DNA from: Sthenelais limicola
Lineage: Eukaryota; Annelida; Polychaeta; Phyllodocida; Sigalionidae
Length of the DNA: 64,000 nt
Assembly (NCBI GenBank): GCA_942159475.1
Contig: OW804096.1
Location: 41,415,744 to 41,479,743 of the forward strand
Direction of reading: 5' to 3'
The translations under genes were made by a program, and so were the position numbers. Below, piece by piece: positions 1 to 12,616 of this stretch. The notes under the pieces are model-generated. The model worked only from the letters and a program-made list of their open reading frames with translations. It did no database searches and was not told the DNA's origin. Position 1 is the stretch's first letter. Each line of letters begins with the position of its first letter.

Positions 1-2
1 CC

Positions 3-159
3 GACCTGCGATTCGCGGACTACCTGGTGAAAGCCACAATATCGGAGGGAGAAGAAGATCTTTATCTGGACGACACAAGCTGGGAGGGCAGTGACGAGTG
101 GCTGAGGGGCCAATTCAGGCACTACCTACTCTCCTTGCTAGCGGCGTCCCAATCTTCAG
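3..159 (+). CDS. AVL9: AVL9 exon (first in window)
   Basis: Reads DLRFADYLV... to LLAASQSS and ends in phase 1 before a GTAATT donor at 160. The exon may begin left of the window. Confidence 0.85.
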
Positions 160-2226
160 GTAATTTTTTTAAATAATATTTTTATTCCGGGTAACATCAA
201 CAGTTACACGCTCACTTTTTTAAAATGTTTATTAGGGTGAAGAGATTTAACATTAACTTAGTTAAATAAATATCATACAAAACAGAAATTTTCATGCGTC
301 TAGTTTTAGAGTATATTTTTAAAAATTGATGAGAATGGAGAATAATGAGTGTAGAAGGTTCCTTTCCATGACAATATTAGGCTAGTGTAGAGAGAATATG
401 AGCGAGGCATATTTCCTAATTGTTTTCCTGATTCCATTGTCGGGCCCTATTCTCGGAAGGATTCACCACATAATTAGAATTGGCTCTTAGAATTTCAAGG
501 TCCTTTTGAAATCAATAAACCCAATTTATTTTTAAAACAAAAAAACTTCTATTGTTTTCAGATGAGAAGTGCCAGGAGGATTTCAATCATGGTTTCTTGG
601 CTGCCTGGAAAACTACACATAATTACAAGCTATGGTACAGCACTCGCCATCATGGCATGGTAAATGTGGCCCCGACACATCCCTACCATGGACAAGTTAC
701 AATGGCTGACATGAAGCTAAAGCTATCTCAGTAAGTCTCTTTACTTTGTATTGTCACTTTACTTTGTATTGTCACTGGTCCAATTTGCATCTTAATTTCA
801 CAACTACCACATTTACAGGATTCCCACGCATCATTGAAAGTAATTAAAAATGAAGTTATTTTTTAAGGCCCTTAAACGTCATTGAATTTGGTTTTGAAAA
901 TTGTAGTGACCCCATCGGCTTTATAATTCAGTTCAAATGCACTAGAAGGCATAATTTAACCAGTGTATTTCCCAAATTTTCTTGCAGTCCCCTTACCCAC
1001 ACATGATTGTCAGAACCCTTCCCGTCAAATTTGCAATTTTCAGCCAATAAAATATCACAATCAAGGCCCTCTAGTCCTTAAAAAGTCATTATTTTCAGCA
1101 TTGAATAGTCCATAAATTTCCCTCGCCCTAGACTGAGAACCCCGATTTTACAATTGCAGTGCTATAACAGTAACTAAGAGACTTTAACAGCTGTCGGGAC
1201 ATGAATTGTTGACTCTATTGTAAATGTTTCGCGAAGTCATGTTATTTGGTTAATTCACGTTCATGATTTACCCTATATTCAGCTCGCTTTCAAACACCGA
1301 GAGAGGTAAGAAGGTCAATGCAGCCATGGCATCAACTGGCAAGGCGGTTCTTCAAACAGGGAAAGTTGTCGGTTAGTATCATACTCTTCTCCAGTCTTTG
1401 CTTCCAAAATAAACCACTTTGATTATAGGATTTGTTATAACTCATTGTGTCACATCAGTAATTTTTAATTTGTGTGCTAGCTCCTACCTGTATGAGGGCT
1501 AGCGAGAGACTGATTAATAACGCACCCTGATTGGCCAATTAACATGAGGGGATTACACACTGGTAATCCTCTCAGGTATATAACCAGGTGATGCACGCCT
1601 ATTCGGGACTTGCTATTACCATAACATCAGGTATTCACCATCTTTAAAGGCAATAAAACAACGTTCATACTCTACCGAATTCTTCAATCCTTTATGTTAC
1701 ATACATTATAACAGCTTCAGTTTCTGGTGTAATCCCTCCTCCTACGTTAACATTTGATGTAAGATTTGTTGGATTGAAAGGAATTTTAATTTTTAATGTT
1801 CAACTTTGTGTAGGTGGTGCAATTACATCTGCCCGGAGTGCTGTGTCATCGTGGTTCAGCAGTTGGAGACAGCCACCCAACAGTCAGTCCCCTGACAGTC
1901 CGACTGATCCGGAGGGCTCTGAAGACCCAAACCTCGATTATGTCCCCAGTAGCAGTAACCCTGATACATTCCAAGACGATGGAAGCGAAATCAAGACTCC
2001 TAACACTGAATCTTCTGAGGAAGAAGTTTTCGCTCAGCATGGGTCACTTATAGGAAAGAAAACTGAAGTGGAAATGAATGGAGAGCATGCAAATGGAATT
2101 TGCAGTGGCATTCCAGGTGATGACAAAGATGACGATCCACTTGATTCTGTGGCTAAGTTGTCTGTAGAAAAAAGTGTAAAACCACCTCTCACCGAAAAGT
2201 TGGTGGAGGAAATCGAACGCTCATAG
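3..2226 (+). CDS. AVL9: AVL9 homologue, C-terminal four exons (5' part outside window)
   Basis: Late secretory pathway protein AVL9, a DENN-related factor acting in post-Golgi vesicle traffic. Only the 3' end of the gene is here. Exons 3-159, 562-730, 1283-1371 and 1814-2226 join in phase (splits G/AT, CA/C, G/GT), each with GT..AG introns, and end at TAG 2224-2226. The translation tracks the vertebrate protein: DLRFADYLV, SWEGSDEWLRGQF, AAWKTTHNYKLW, HPYHGQVTMADMKL, SNTERGKKVNAAM, then ITSARSAVSSWFSSW. These blocks lie in the same order in human AVL9. After this conserved end the protein continues for about 120 acidic, Ser/Pro-rich residues (EEIERS end), a longer tail than the human protein has as I recall it. 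The family name is secure; the tail is lineage-specific or poorly conserved. The upstream part, including the N-terminal longin/DENN-like region, is off the left edge. Confidence 0.9.
562..730 (+). CDS. AVL9: AVL9 exon
   Basis: Acceptor TTGTTTTCAG at 552-561, donor GTAAGT at 731. It encodes DEKCQEDFNHGFLAAWKTTH through MKLKLS and carries the conserved TW/AW-K-T-HNY block. Confidence 0.88.
1283..1371 (+). CDS. AVL9: AVL9 exon
   Basis: Acceptor CCTATATTCAG, donor GTTAGT at 1372. It encodes H-SLSNTERGKKVNAAMASTGK through VLQTGKVV, matching the vertebrate SERGKK...QTGK block. Confidence 0.88.
1814..2226 (+). CDS. AVL9: AVL9 terminal coding exon
   Basis: Acceptor TTTGTGTAG at 1805-1813, in phase with the previous exon. 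It begins GGAITSARSAVSSWFSSW, the conserved C-terminal helix, followed by a long acidic low-complexity tail and TAG at 2224-2226. Confidence 0.85.
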
Positions 2227-4320
2227 CTTCTGAGTGGGAAGTTATCAAAGTCTGTTTAAACGGATAGACTAATATTTGCAAATAATTAAAGGGTCAGAAA
2301 ACGCGGGAACTGCTCATATCGCCAAATATATGTGATCTTATTTTCACTCTTCCTTCTTTGGTGAGAATTGGGCCAAGTTTCCTGGCCAGGTTCTAATGAA
2401 ATAGTCATCCATTTTAATGGTAACTAAGTTTCTTTGTTCATGTTATTCTGTGATCAATTTCCCATGCCCGATCAGTGGATTATCTCATATTTAAACAAAT
2501 TTACTCTGATTAGAGTGTATATTTATATAAAGTGAGTCAATACAGCTTTTATCTTTGGCCTTGTAACTTGAGGAATTTAGGTTTACTCAATAATATTCGG
2601 TGTAATTAGAGATCCTATACCTCAAAGGGTTTTTCTTCTGACTCATTCCTCGCATTGAATTGGAAAGATGTGTTGGAAAAAATGTTCTACCATTCGGCGG
2701 AATAAAAATAAGGTTCACCCGCCCTGGCTGACCCTGCGCCATTTTTCGTATGCATGGATCGAGACCAACCTTATTGCATTGGGTACATAACTTGATACCA
2801 CTCTCAGAACTCTACCTTCCTTCTCTGGTGTGTATTTAAAACTTCCCTCTTAACCACAGCTGTACTTTTTTCTGTCTTGATATATTGTGTGGTCATTGAA
2901 TTACTTGTTGCGCCACTTGTAAAGCGGACTTGAAAGTCTTTATAAAAGATCCATGTAAACTTCTTGAAATATTTAAAGATGTTGAGTTGATGTTGACCGA
3001 TCATAATGCTTTGATGATGATAGATACGGTATTGTACAATTTCTTCTGCGTTATCTTTGTCTATCGAGGAAAACTTTGTTGGCTAGTGTAGAATAATAAC
3101 GGGTGTATATATTTTCTGATATTTAATTTACTGTCACGATTCCGCGCTTTGAAATCGCTATTTGAAATAATTTCTTTTTGTATATTTTTCTCTGAAATGT
3201 GATATTCTTACCAGGAACAAGAAACTTGACGGTTAGAAATTGATTTTCTTGTATTGCGTCGATTTTTCATATCGGAATTGTTCCTTCTAATCTATGTGTT
3301 CTGTTCCATCCAATTCGAGGATTTCTGTAATGATTTGTGTCATGGTTGACAAATGTAACTCAAGCATTTAAATTACGATTGTTTTGTAATGAATAAGCTC
3401 AGACTTTGTGTTAGTGGCTATTTAAACGTTTTAGCGACATGTTACATTGATAGATGTACACACGTGTAAGTTCGATATTTTAATTTCAGCTATATTATCG
3501 ATTTCTGTCTGGGTGCGAACAATATACCACTGTGGAGGAATTTATGTATAGTCCCATCTTAACTTTACGTCGTGAATTAAGATTATCATGAATCCCAAAT
3601 TAAATTACATGTTAGGTACCACCTGTTCATTTCAGTATAAATTAGGACTGGGGATTAGCTTTATCTGTTTTTGTTGCACTATTATGTGCCCCGATGCCCC
3701 AAAGACTCCTTGAAAATGATGTGATATTTAAAAGGCACACAATAAATATGGGAATCATATTTGTCTGGATTTAAATGAAATGGTACATCTGGATTCAATT
3801 TATTATTATTCCGAGAACGTGGATTGATCTGATGATTTTTCTTTAGGGAATGAATGGGGGACTAAACAGTGGAATTGTGTGATGTGCCCTGTGTTCCATA
3901 CCTTTGCATTGTACGTGTTAATTTTGTTCTACCTGATATGATCTTTTATGTCTCTTTGGGTAGGTATTCTTTAACAAATTTTGTTTAAATATTACTGCTG
4001 CTGTTCATACATAGCATGTCAGGTTTTAAAATGAGGTTCTATTGATTACTTTCTATATATTATTTGAGTAAAATCTACGAAATGACAAACCGACGAAAAT
4101 AAACTCTTTTTTTTCTCTAGCTTTTGAAGTCGGCATATAGATTCTGCATTTGCCAAGCACTGTGCACTTATGTTAAAAGCCTTTGGTGTGACATTACTTG
4201 CATATAACGGTGTAGTAATGGATTCTTGGTGTAATACCAATAACTGAATAGAGGAATCTGGAAAATAAAGAAAACAAATATTCGTTTGTCTGTTGTGTAA
4301 ACTATTTATATCGGACTGAT
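2227..4320 (+). other. AVL9 3' UTR and/or intergenic DNA
   Basis: No conserved coding signal. AATAAA hexamers at 3741-3746 and 4263-4268 are candidate polyadenylation signals. Neither can be confirmed without transcript data. Confidence 0.4.
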
Positions 4321-4347
4321 ATTCTTGGGTTGGGATGTGTCAGTTTT

Positions 4348-4374
4348 TAAACGCAGGTTGCGAACCTGCGTTTA
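4348..4374. repeat. 12-bp perfect inverted repeat (hairpin), also matching 5708-5719
   Basis: Left arm TAAACGCAGGTT (4348-4359), 3-nt spacer, right arm AACCTGCGTTTA (4363-4374). The right-arm sequence recurs at 5708-5719, so 4348 and 5719 could be the ends of an inserted element of about 1.37 kb. Confidence 0.6.
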
Positions 4375-5132
4375 TTGGAATGGGTTCGCCCTTGACCGTT
4401 TCAGTGACCGTGCGCTCTGGTCAGCATTGCCACAAGTTCCTAAGGGAAATCCGAATGCTGTGCAATTGCGGCTGACGGGACGCGTCGACATACAGGTCCG
4501 CCGGGAGCCGTCACTTTACGCTGCAATCCTAAAATGGCATATACTACTCACAGACTCTCTCAGAATTCCCATGCTATAATTTGTATGTAAGCTTATCGTA
4601 GGCTTAGTTCTGGTTTCAGTAGGCATAGGTAGGGTTTGGTGCTGCGTTTTGCAGCTGAACTGGTATTTTTGCGTACAATTGCGTGATAGGACTCCTACTT
4701 CGTCGTCAAACACTCTCTTTCTCCTCCTCTTATAGTCCTTCCCAGAGGCCTTCAATAATCCTTCTGTGTAGACAGTACTAAAAGGTCTAGGGGTGTCCTC
4801 CTCCTCTCTCTCTATCTCTTGCTCCTCTTTGCGTGATTGGACCCCTACTGCGTTCCTATGGGAAAATTGGCTTGGATTTTTTTTTAAAAAATGGTTTCTC
4901 AGCCCTGGAAACTAAATATTCTCTCTCTCTCTCTTAACCGCTCAGACAAGTGAAAATAAACTTCTCCAAATTCACAGAAATGTTCATTTATAAACAGAAT
5001 CGTTCATTTGGGATCTTTAATAAGAGTCATATTAAGCTTCCTATCTCTTTAGTTACTTTATATAATTCATAAAATAACTTTTAAAGGTGTTTTCGTTGGT
5101 GTTTTCGTCCAAGCTCATGGACTAGCACTGAA

Positions 5133-5172
5133 GGATGCATGTATGTATGTATGCATGTATGTATACATGTAG
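5133..5172. repeat. ATGT/TGTA microsatellite
   Basis: Degenerate repeats of ATGT with GCATGT and ATACATGT variants. Confidence 0.7.
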
Positions 5173-5211
5173 TGTACTTGAAGAAGTGTTATCTATGCAT
5201 CTATGTGGTGC

Positions 5212-5495
5212 ACTTAGAGTGTACTAGGAGTGTACCGTACTTGGAGTGTACCGTACTTGGAGTGTACCGTACTTGGAGTGTACCGTACTTGGAGTGTACT
5301 TGGTGGGTACTTGAAGGGTACTTGGTGGGCACTTGAATGGTACTTGGTGGGTACTTGAAGGGCACTTGGTGGGTACTTGAAGGATACTTGGTGTTGTACT
5401 TGAATGGTACTTGAAGGGTACTTGAATGGTACTTGGTGGGTACTTGAAGGGTACTTGATTGGTACTTGAAGGGTACATGGTGGGTACTTGAAGTA
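5212..5495. repeat. Compound minisatellite: 16-bp then 11-bp units
   Basis: About four copies of a 16-bp unit (TGTACCGTACTTGGAG) from roughly 5218 to 5295 pass into about 18 copies of an 11-bp unit (TACTTGAAGGG / TACTTGGTGGG and variants) up to about 5490. All three minus frames stay open across it, because 11 and 16 are not multiples of 3 and the array lacks stop triplets on that strand. I regard those ORFs as artefacts of the repeat. Confidence 0.9.
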
Positions 5496-7278
5496 CACAC
5501 ACTGTACTTGTGTGCACACACTGTCCACCCTTCAATCCATCCTTCACTCCATCCTTCATTCCACCCTTGCTCTGATATATTCATATTTTTAATTATAATT
5601 ATACTTATAATCATTATTATGTAATCGACCTATATTTATACTTATAATCAAAAAATATACTTAATTTTTACTTATAATTACAATTCTATATAATTCGAAT
5701 AATCAAAAACCTGCGTTTACACAAGCTTATGCTTGTAATTCTTGTTAGCATTTATTAACAACTACTTTTTACCTTATACCATGGGTGCACTTTTCTTAAC
5801 ATATATATATAGTATGTAGAACAAAATAGACCTATGTACTATTTTGCAATGTGATGTGTTACAGACAAATGAGTCAAAAGTAGCAAAATTGATATTATTC
5901 AAAGTGTTTTATATAGAAGTGTTAAATATATATGCATGCATTTCTAAGGTCATCCTACATTTAGCTACTTTACTCTTATTTTGTCCACCCAGATATATAA
6001 CAAACTTTTTTTTTTCAAAAATAAAAATATCAAACTAAAAAATATAGAAATATCTATTAGATGACCTAATGTTTACTATCGTTGGCATAGGTTTGATCTC
6101 ATCTTTTAATATTATATGATATCCCAGAATCCATTTTTTGCGACTTGTGACTCATTTTCCTGTAACACATCACATGTAAGTTAAGTGCAGATCTTGTATT
6201 GATTATCAGATTTCTGCTGAAGATAACTTTTAAGTCCCCCCTGTTAGTCTAAATGATAGGCCCACTGAAAGATTGTACCGTACCGTACAGAAAACTGAAT
6301 CGTGATTTTCAGTCTTACAAAATCATATATGATCAAGAAATGGAGTCATGATCATGAACGTTTAGAGAAGCATGAGAACGCTACATAAGAGATTTCATGG
6401 CTACAACCGAAAATTACTTGTCGAAAATTGAGGCTGTACGAATTGGTAATTATTCTCTGAAGCAATTAACATCCATTCGGATGTCGCATATGACTGGGTC
6501 AGGAAAATTAATGTTACTAATAACATACCGGTATAATTGCTACTGCATGTACCGTGCACACAGTTTACTTAGTTAAGGGTATTTCAGTACCATGAGGCAC
6601 AACGCAAACAATATTTACTGGAATGCAAAACGTTGAATGTTTTCTTTGATCAAATCTCTCAACTTGCTGGATATATCATGCACCGTAAACATGTTATTTT
6701 TTTAAGCAAAACTTCCTGTTTGATATTTATCACGCCAGCTAGCTCCACCTCAGACGGGGATCTCCCTTACATTTCACATTGAAATATAATGCTGCAGTGC
6801 GAGTCTACGACTGAATGAGGAACTTGTTTTGGGGAGGGGGTGTCTAGCTTACCATTGTTTGGCACCGGTACGGTAGACCTATGGGTGGGGGTTGATCCGG
6901 TGTTGGGGTAAGCCACTGGGGTGGGTGGGTAGGATGTGGTATCATATGCTACTTTTTACGAACCCCGTAAATTAATATGATCAGTTGAAGAATATGATCA
7001 GTTTTAATAGTTTTATCTATTGATCTTGGAAATTCCCTCCTTTATGTTGCAACAACTATAGGCCTATATTAACAACAATATGACACTGACAGCTATAGCG
7101 TCCCTAATTTTACACATATGGCCTATTCCAAAATATAGATATAATTATTTATATTTTTCCAGTAGGTCTACCAATGACTTTTTAAACAAGTTTTTTCCCA
7201 TTAGACTGAAAATAAATCATTTTTGCGGGAGTCCCTGTGATAATTGTGTATCTCACCTGCGTCTTCTACTGGCAGGTG

Positions 7279-7286
7279 CCCCCCCC

Positions 7287-7317
<31 letters not shown>

Positions 7318-7320
7318 ACC
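7279..7320. repeat. C25 homopolymer followed by (AC)n
   Basis: Twenty-five consecutive C (7279-7303) followed directly by about eight AC units. Confidence 0.9.
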
Positions 7321-8937
7321 CTGATCTGTGTCTAAAGATTAGATACGAGCATTTCCATTGTGAGTCTTATCACCTGGCAATATGATAACCTACCGGTATA
7401 GATCTACTTCCCTGTCCCAGATAAAATATTTTCAATTTACAAAATTAAGTCAAACAAGAACTATAGGCCTACATTGATCAATATAATATATAGGCGCTGG
7501 TCAAACTAGGTCAAACTCAAAGGCTCAAAGACAATAAAAGGGCTGGTGATTAATTAAATCGTGACGTGATCTATTCAGTTATTTATTCACTCATATTGCT
7601 GCCAATCTTCAATAAAATGCTTCCCAGTCGGGAACATAACTCAATCACCCATGTCAGACCCTTCCAGGACACACCCCTTTTCGTGCCTGCAGTGATTTCT
7701 CACATCTCCCTCAGGAGGGGTGAACTAGAGGTTCCCCATGTCGAAGCTAGGTGTCGCCAGAGCATGGCTTGCTGGTTGACGTCATCAATCTGATGACTAT
7801 TAGCCATCGTCTCTGCTCCGGAGTATGTGCCAAAAAAGACAGTGTTTGTTTCCAGAAGAAAAGGTAAGCCTCCAAGTTTTATATTCTACTTTCCGGACCA
7901 ACTTTTAACCGTTGGGTTTGTTCACAAGTGTCCGATAACGCTTGTAAATAATTGGCGTCCAGCCAGTGTTTTGATTGATGGGAAAAATTGGCCCATGCCG
8001 CAGGTGTCTTGCGGTTGATGCTGCATGCTGCGTGCCGCATGCTGACTGGGGTGGCCGATCTCACAAACACAGCTTTGATATTCGACTATTTCAACCATTC
8101 TTTTCTACTCAACTCTTGATAGTTTGGGCATAAACTTTTGCTGGTATATAGTATCCAACTCGCGCGTTTCTTTAAATGCATATTCATGAGTGGAGATGCA
8201 TTTTATTAGGGATGAATGATGACGTTTCTTGTGACCAGATCCTGACACCGCCACCGCTCGCATCGCTCTACCGAGCCTTTGCCTTCGGGGAATGGTGACG
8301 GAAGTGGGAGATGCCTGCATGGGCAATGCCAGTTCATGTTTTTCTGTCTAGCTTTCACTTCTCACTGAGTCATTCATGGTGTTTGTTTTGGTATCTTCGC
8401 TCTATCTTTTAAGGAAATTGTCTTATTTTTTCCAACCAACCATTCCCTTCCAATGGTTTGTATTTCCTTCCAAGAAATGGGAGAAGTTAAAAGCTAGTTT
8501 AACGTAATGATGAATCATTCCGAAAGGGAACTAATTTTGATCAAGTCTGACATGGGCCTGACAAAGGCAAGTCAGTCCATAACCTTCGCCTGTTCTGAAG
8601 GTAGACCTTGACGACACTGCCTGAGAAAGAGTCAATACCCAACTGGAACTTTTCAAGACTTAATTGCTGCGAACTGCTATAATTTATATTTAAAAAAACA
8701 AATCACTACCACTTTTCACTATATCTTAAATTAATTGACGTTTGACTTCTGGTGGATCTTCTCTCTCTCTTTCGTTGATTTATTTTTTCATTTTCACCAA
8801 TGCCATGGAGTGCAGGAAAAAGACCTATTAATTTAACCCTTTCCCCTTAAATTCTGTGCGGAAACTGTCATCGTCTAGTAGCCCCTAATGGCCCTATATA
8901 TATATTCCCTATTCTGGCTGTGGATGGATTCTTTTAT

Positions 8938-8956
8938 CCCCCCCCCCCCCCCCCCC
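8938..8956. repeat. C19 homopolymer
   Basis: Nineteen consecutive C, then GGCC. Confidence 0.85.
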
Positions 8957-10828
8957 GGCCCCTTTTCATCCCCTCATATTCATTCAAGAGCATTTTTCTA
9001 CATTTTCCTATGGCATTGACAGCGTAAATGTATCACCTTTCGGTAATTTATCATTGTTTTACCGACTGACAAATCAGTTGGAAAGATACCTATAATTATA
9101 TGCACTCGCTACATTAGTTAAATTTCTAAATTCTAAAAGTTAAACCGTGGAACGTGTCACCTATGGCTATGGATTCCATCCTAATTCTTTATCTCCTCGG
9201 TGATGATCCTCTTGGCTTACATCGCCCACTGGGCTACTAACAGTGCTTGGCTACCCTTTGAAGCAGACTAATTATGAAGTCTTGGCTATTTCTATAGTAT
9301 AAGTCCTCATACTTGATTAATTGTATCACTATCAGTGAGTATATAATTCCATACGCGTTGGTTGTATTCAGTAGGCCCTGTGCTATGGGTTATCCGATCT
9401 GACAGATTGTGTCCTGTCTGAGCTCTAGAAACTAAGAAAACGGGCATTTATATCTTCTATATCTTCCCATGAATTGACATCGTCATGGCTATCAAGTTCT
9501 TAATTTTGACCCAGGTCACTATGGCATATATATAGAATGAGTAATGAGATTATACATATTGCCAGATGATTTAATATACTTATGCTTATGACTGTAAACT
9601 GATCGCCCCACATGATATATCAATAATCTGTGACGTCTGTCTATTAATGTAATAGTACTAAATGATTGCACTGCCTTTAACGCTGAAAGGGCTGCCACAT
9701 TATCGTAAACCATCATTACAAAAGAAAACTCTCCCGAGTTGGATATTTTAGTTGTTTATTCCATCTTTCAGTAAATGATGTTCCAACTTTTTTCCACTGA
9801 CTCACGACTGGAGAAAAAAACAAAAGACATTTTTAGATGTTCAGCTGGCATCTCCACATAAACTAGCGTTCGACCTCCCAGCATCAATAATTTGAGCTGT
9901 GTTATTGCTTTCATTCATTATTTGTGGCTTAAAATCCCGCTTTGGTTGTTGTTACTCCTCGTGTAATCTATTAAACTGGTGGGTTCATACCATAATCCCT
10001 AGCTTGACTTGGAACTACCCCAGACTTGGCGAAAGTGCCTAAAGGCTAGCAGTGATAGTCGATCGATGCGGATGGCCTTCTTACAACTATTTTGACTACA
10101 AGTACTTAAACCATGAAAATAGAGCCGAGTACCTAGGAAATTGTAGACAGAATTAATTGAAAATTAACTATGCAGATAGCATTTATACGATAAAAATGCT
10201 TTTCGATAGATTAAGAAGAGAGAAAGATTCAATCTATAGAAATCCAGTAGGTATGTAGAAGTGAAAATAACATCTTTAGTGTTTATATTTAAATTACAAA
10301 CCTATACTTTTATCGTTACATCTCATAAAGAAAACATTATGGACACCTTTAGTATTTGCAAACAAAAACTTAATTCTCCTTCTCATGTCATGCAGACATG
10401 GCGAAACCTGCCGGACCACAGTCCGTGACCGGTGAAAAACTGTCCAATGAAAGGTTCATATGAAAATTCATCATTTTACAGCTAAAAGGCCAGTGTTTTC
10501 TTGTGTTTACCGACGCAATGCATTAATGGTTTAGCCTACCCCTCACAGTCATAGTACCACCCTCTTGTTCAGAGGGTTGCGCGACGGTGTAGGTTTCAGT
10601 ATATATGGTGTGTGAATGCACCAAATAGTCATAGGCCTACAGCGTCCAGTGTAGTGGGGGTAATATGCCCCAAAAGTAAGAATAAACTGTGAATGATTAT
10701 GTTTTGGACTTGTCAAGTCTTTGTGAAGTTTTCTCTTTGTGAAGTTCTGGTATACTCTAATTAAACACAATGCTGCTCTGTTGACAAGTCAATGAACGTT
10801 ACATTTTATTCTTTCATTTCTCCTGCAC

Positions 10829-10945
10829 AATTCAATTCAATTCAATTCAAGTATTCTTTATTGCGTTACGATCTTACATACAATGTGGTAATTCGGTAGT
10901 CTATATAGACAGGGTCTAAGCAGTTCTTCCACCGGGTGCCATCTA
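10829..10945 (-). repeat. Possible 3' end of a LINE/SINE with (GAATT)n tail
   Basis: On the minus strand a block containing GGTGGAAGAACTGC runs into AATAAAGAATACTTG and then four GAATT units (plus-strand (AATTC)n at 10829-10850). A similar arrangement, TTGGAAGAACTGC then an A/T-rich end and (AT)n, occurs at 19747-19880. This organisation is typical of non-LTR element 3' ends with microsatellite tails. The family is not identified. Confidence 0.35.
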
Positions 10946-12616
10946 CCTACTTGATTTGTTTAATTACAGAAGTTACAACACGAACATGAAAATAAATTAT
11001 ATGTAAAAGTAATGGAATACATGATATGGTCAGATGAGGGTTGAAGACATATCTCCCTCATTTAAATGGAATTTTCCGCATTTAAATGGAATTTCGAAAT
11101 TCACTTATAGTAATATTATGTAATGTGTATGGTATTTAACCAAACTATAAGTATGACTGAGGGTTGTACATTGAGTGCGAACCTTTGATTTGATAGGGGC
11201 TAGATTATAACTACGGGTATATATAGATTTCACATGACGTCACCCAGTAGGCTGGGGTATCACAGTGGCTACCATGTCTGGGGTGACTGCTACGCTTGCC
11301 GTCTACGGCATGGTTATCAAAACAAAGTTGATAAAACTCACAAGAGTAGATACTTGGGTAATTCTACACTAAAGGCAGATTATCTAACCTATCATGAAGG
11401 TATTGTTGTGTCAGATTAAAACTGGTAAAGGTTAAAACAGCCAGAAAACGATATTTTCAAGTATCGCAGCATACATAGCCATCTATCTTGACCCCAAACA
11501 TGGCCAGGGCCGTGACGTCAGTGAAATCTATGTATACTGGGGATATGATCATATAATCAGGGATATGATTAAGTTGGGTCAATGCTGAAAATACTGAAGA
11601 TTTTCGGGGAAAAGAGAGTGAATTCTTATTTAGGCTTGTAATTAATTATTTAATTCAAAACGCGAAGTTATATCAATCCCACCAACGTCTCAAATCTTAG
11701 CTTCGAACTCCCAAAATCATTGTAGAGATTAACTGTTTACTGCAATGCACGGCCTTTCAAGAAAGGTGGTTGGTCGCTGTTTGTCAACGATTGAAATAAG
11801 ATGACTTGTCACAGATCCAGGATGTAAATGTAAGGTATTCATATTAATAGCTTTAGTAAAGGGGCCAAAGAACTACACTTGTAAAGTAATAGGAGGTTCA
11901 CCCAGTGCGTACCATGGACAATTTTTTTTTGAGGTATGAAGTCGTATGTATCAGTGATAATTTACGTAAGCTGATATAGATATAAACGGCACTCATGTAC
12001 TGTTGCAGTGCTATATCATTTTTTAGTCGAGGTTTATTTATTGCAATCATTATAAACTAGCAATCTTTCAATGAGATTAGATATCACTATAATCACAATC
12101 ACTCTTACACATTGTTCTTTTCTTTTTGTTTAAATGTATTTGGTACTGGGGGAGATTTGGTACTGGCGGATAACTGTTTGGCAGTTCTGCAGACTGCACA
12201 CCATCAGACTCTTTTTGGCAGTATTGATTGACCTCATCGTGATTCAATAAAAAAGATCACTACCCTTGTTGACCTGCTGAACGAAACTACGCACAATAAA
12301 TAAACTGCTGTCGTGTACCGTCATAACAAGTCTTTTATTTCTTTCGTTATGGTTTTACTTCTGGATTCCTTGTGACTTGCCTCGAAATTAATTGCAACTA
12401 CATCCAATGATGTTCGATATGAATGGCCGGAAGTGTAGACCCTAGTACCATTGTTCAGTATAATCGACTTGATTGTCTCAATCAGTTCAGTTCGAAATGG
12501 TTTCTTATTTAGTCTTACGTAACACAGATAAAGTGACGATCTCGGAGGTACACCCAGTCTGAACATTATACAGCCAAAGGTGTGACCGTGTTTTGGGGAG
12601 GGGAATGAAATTCAGG

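Noticed and set aside
5201..5614. Overlapping minus-strand ORFs of 137, 104 and 111 codons
   Set aside because: They are produced by the stop-free minisatellite; all three frames give the same repeated peptide.
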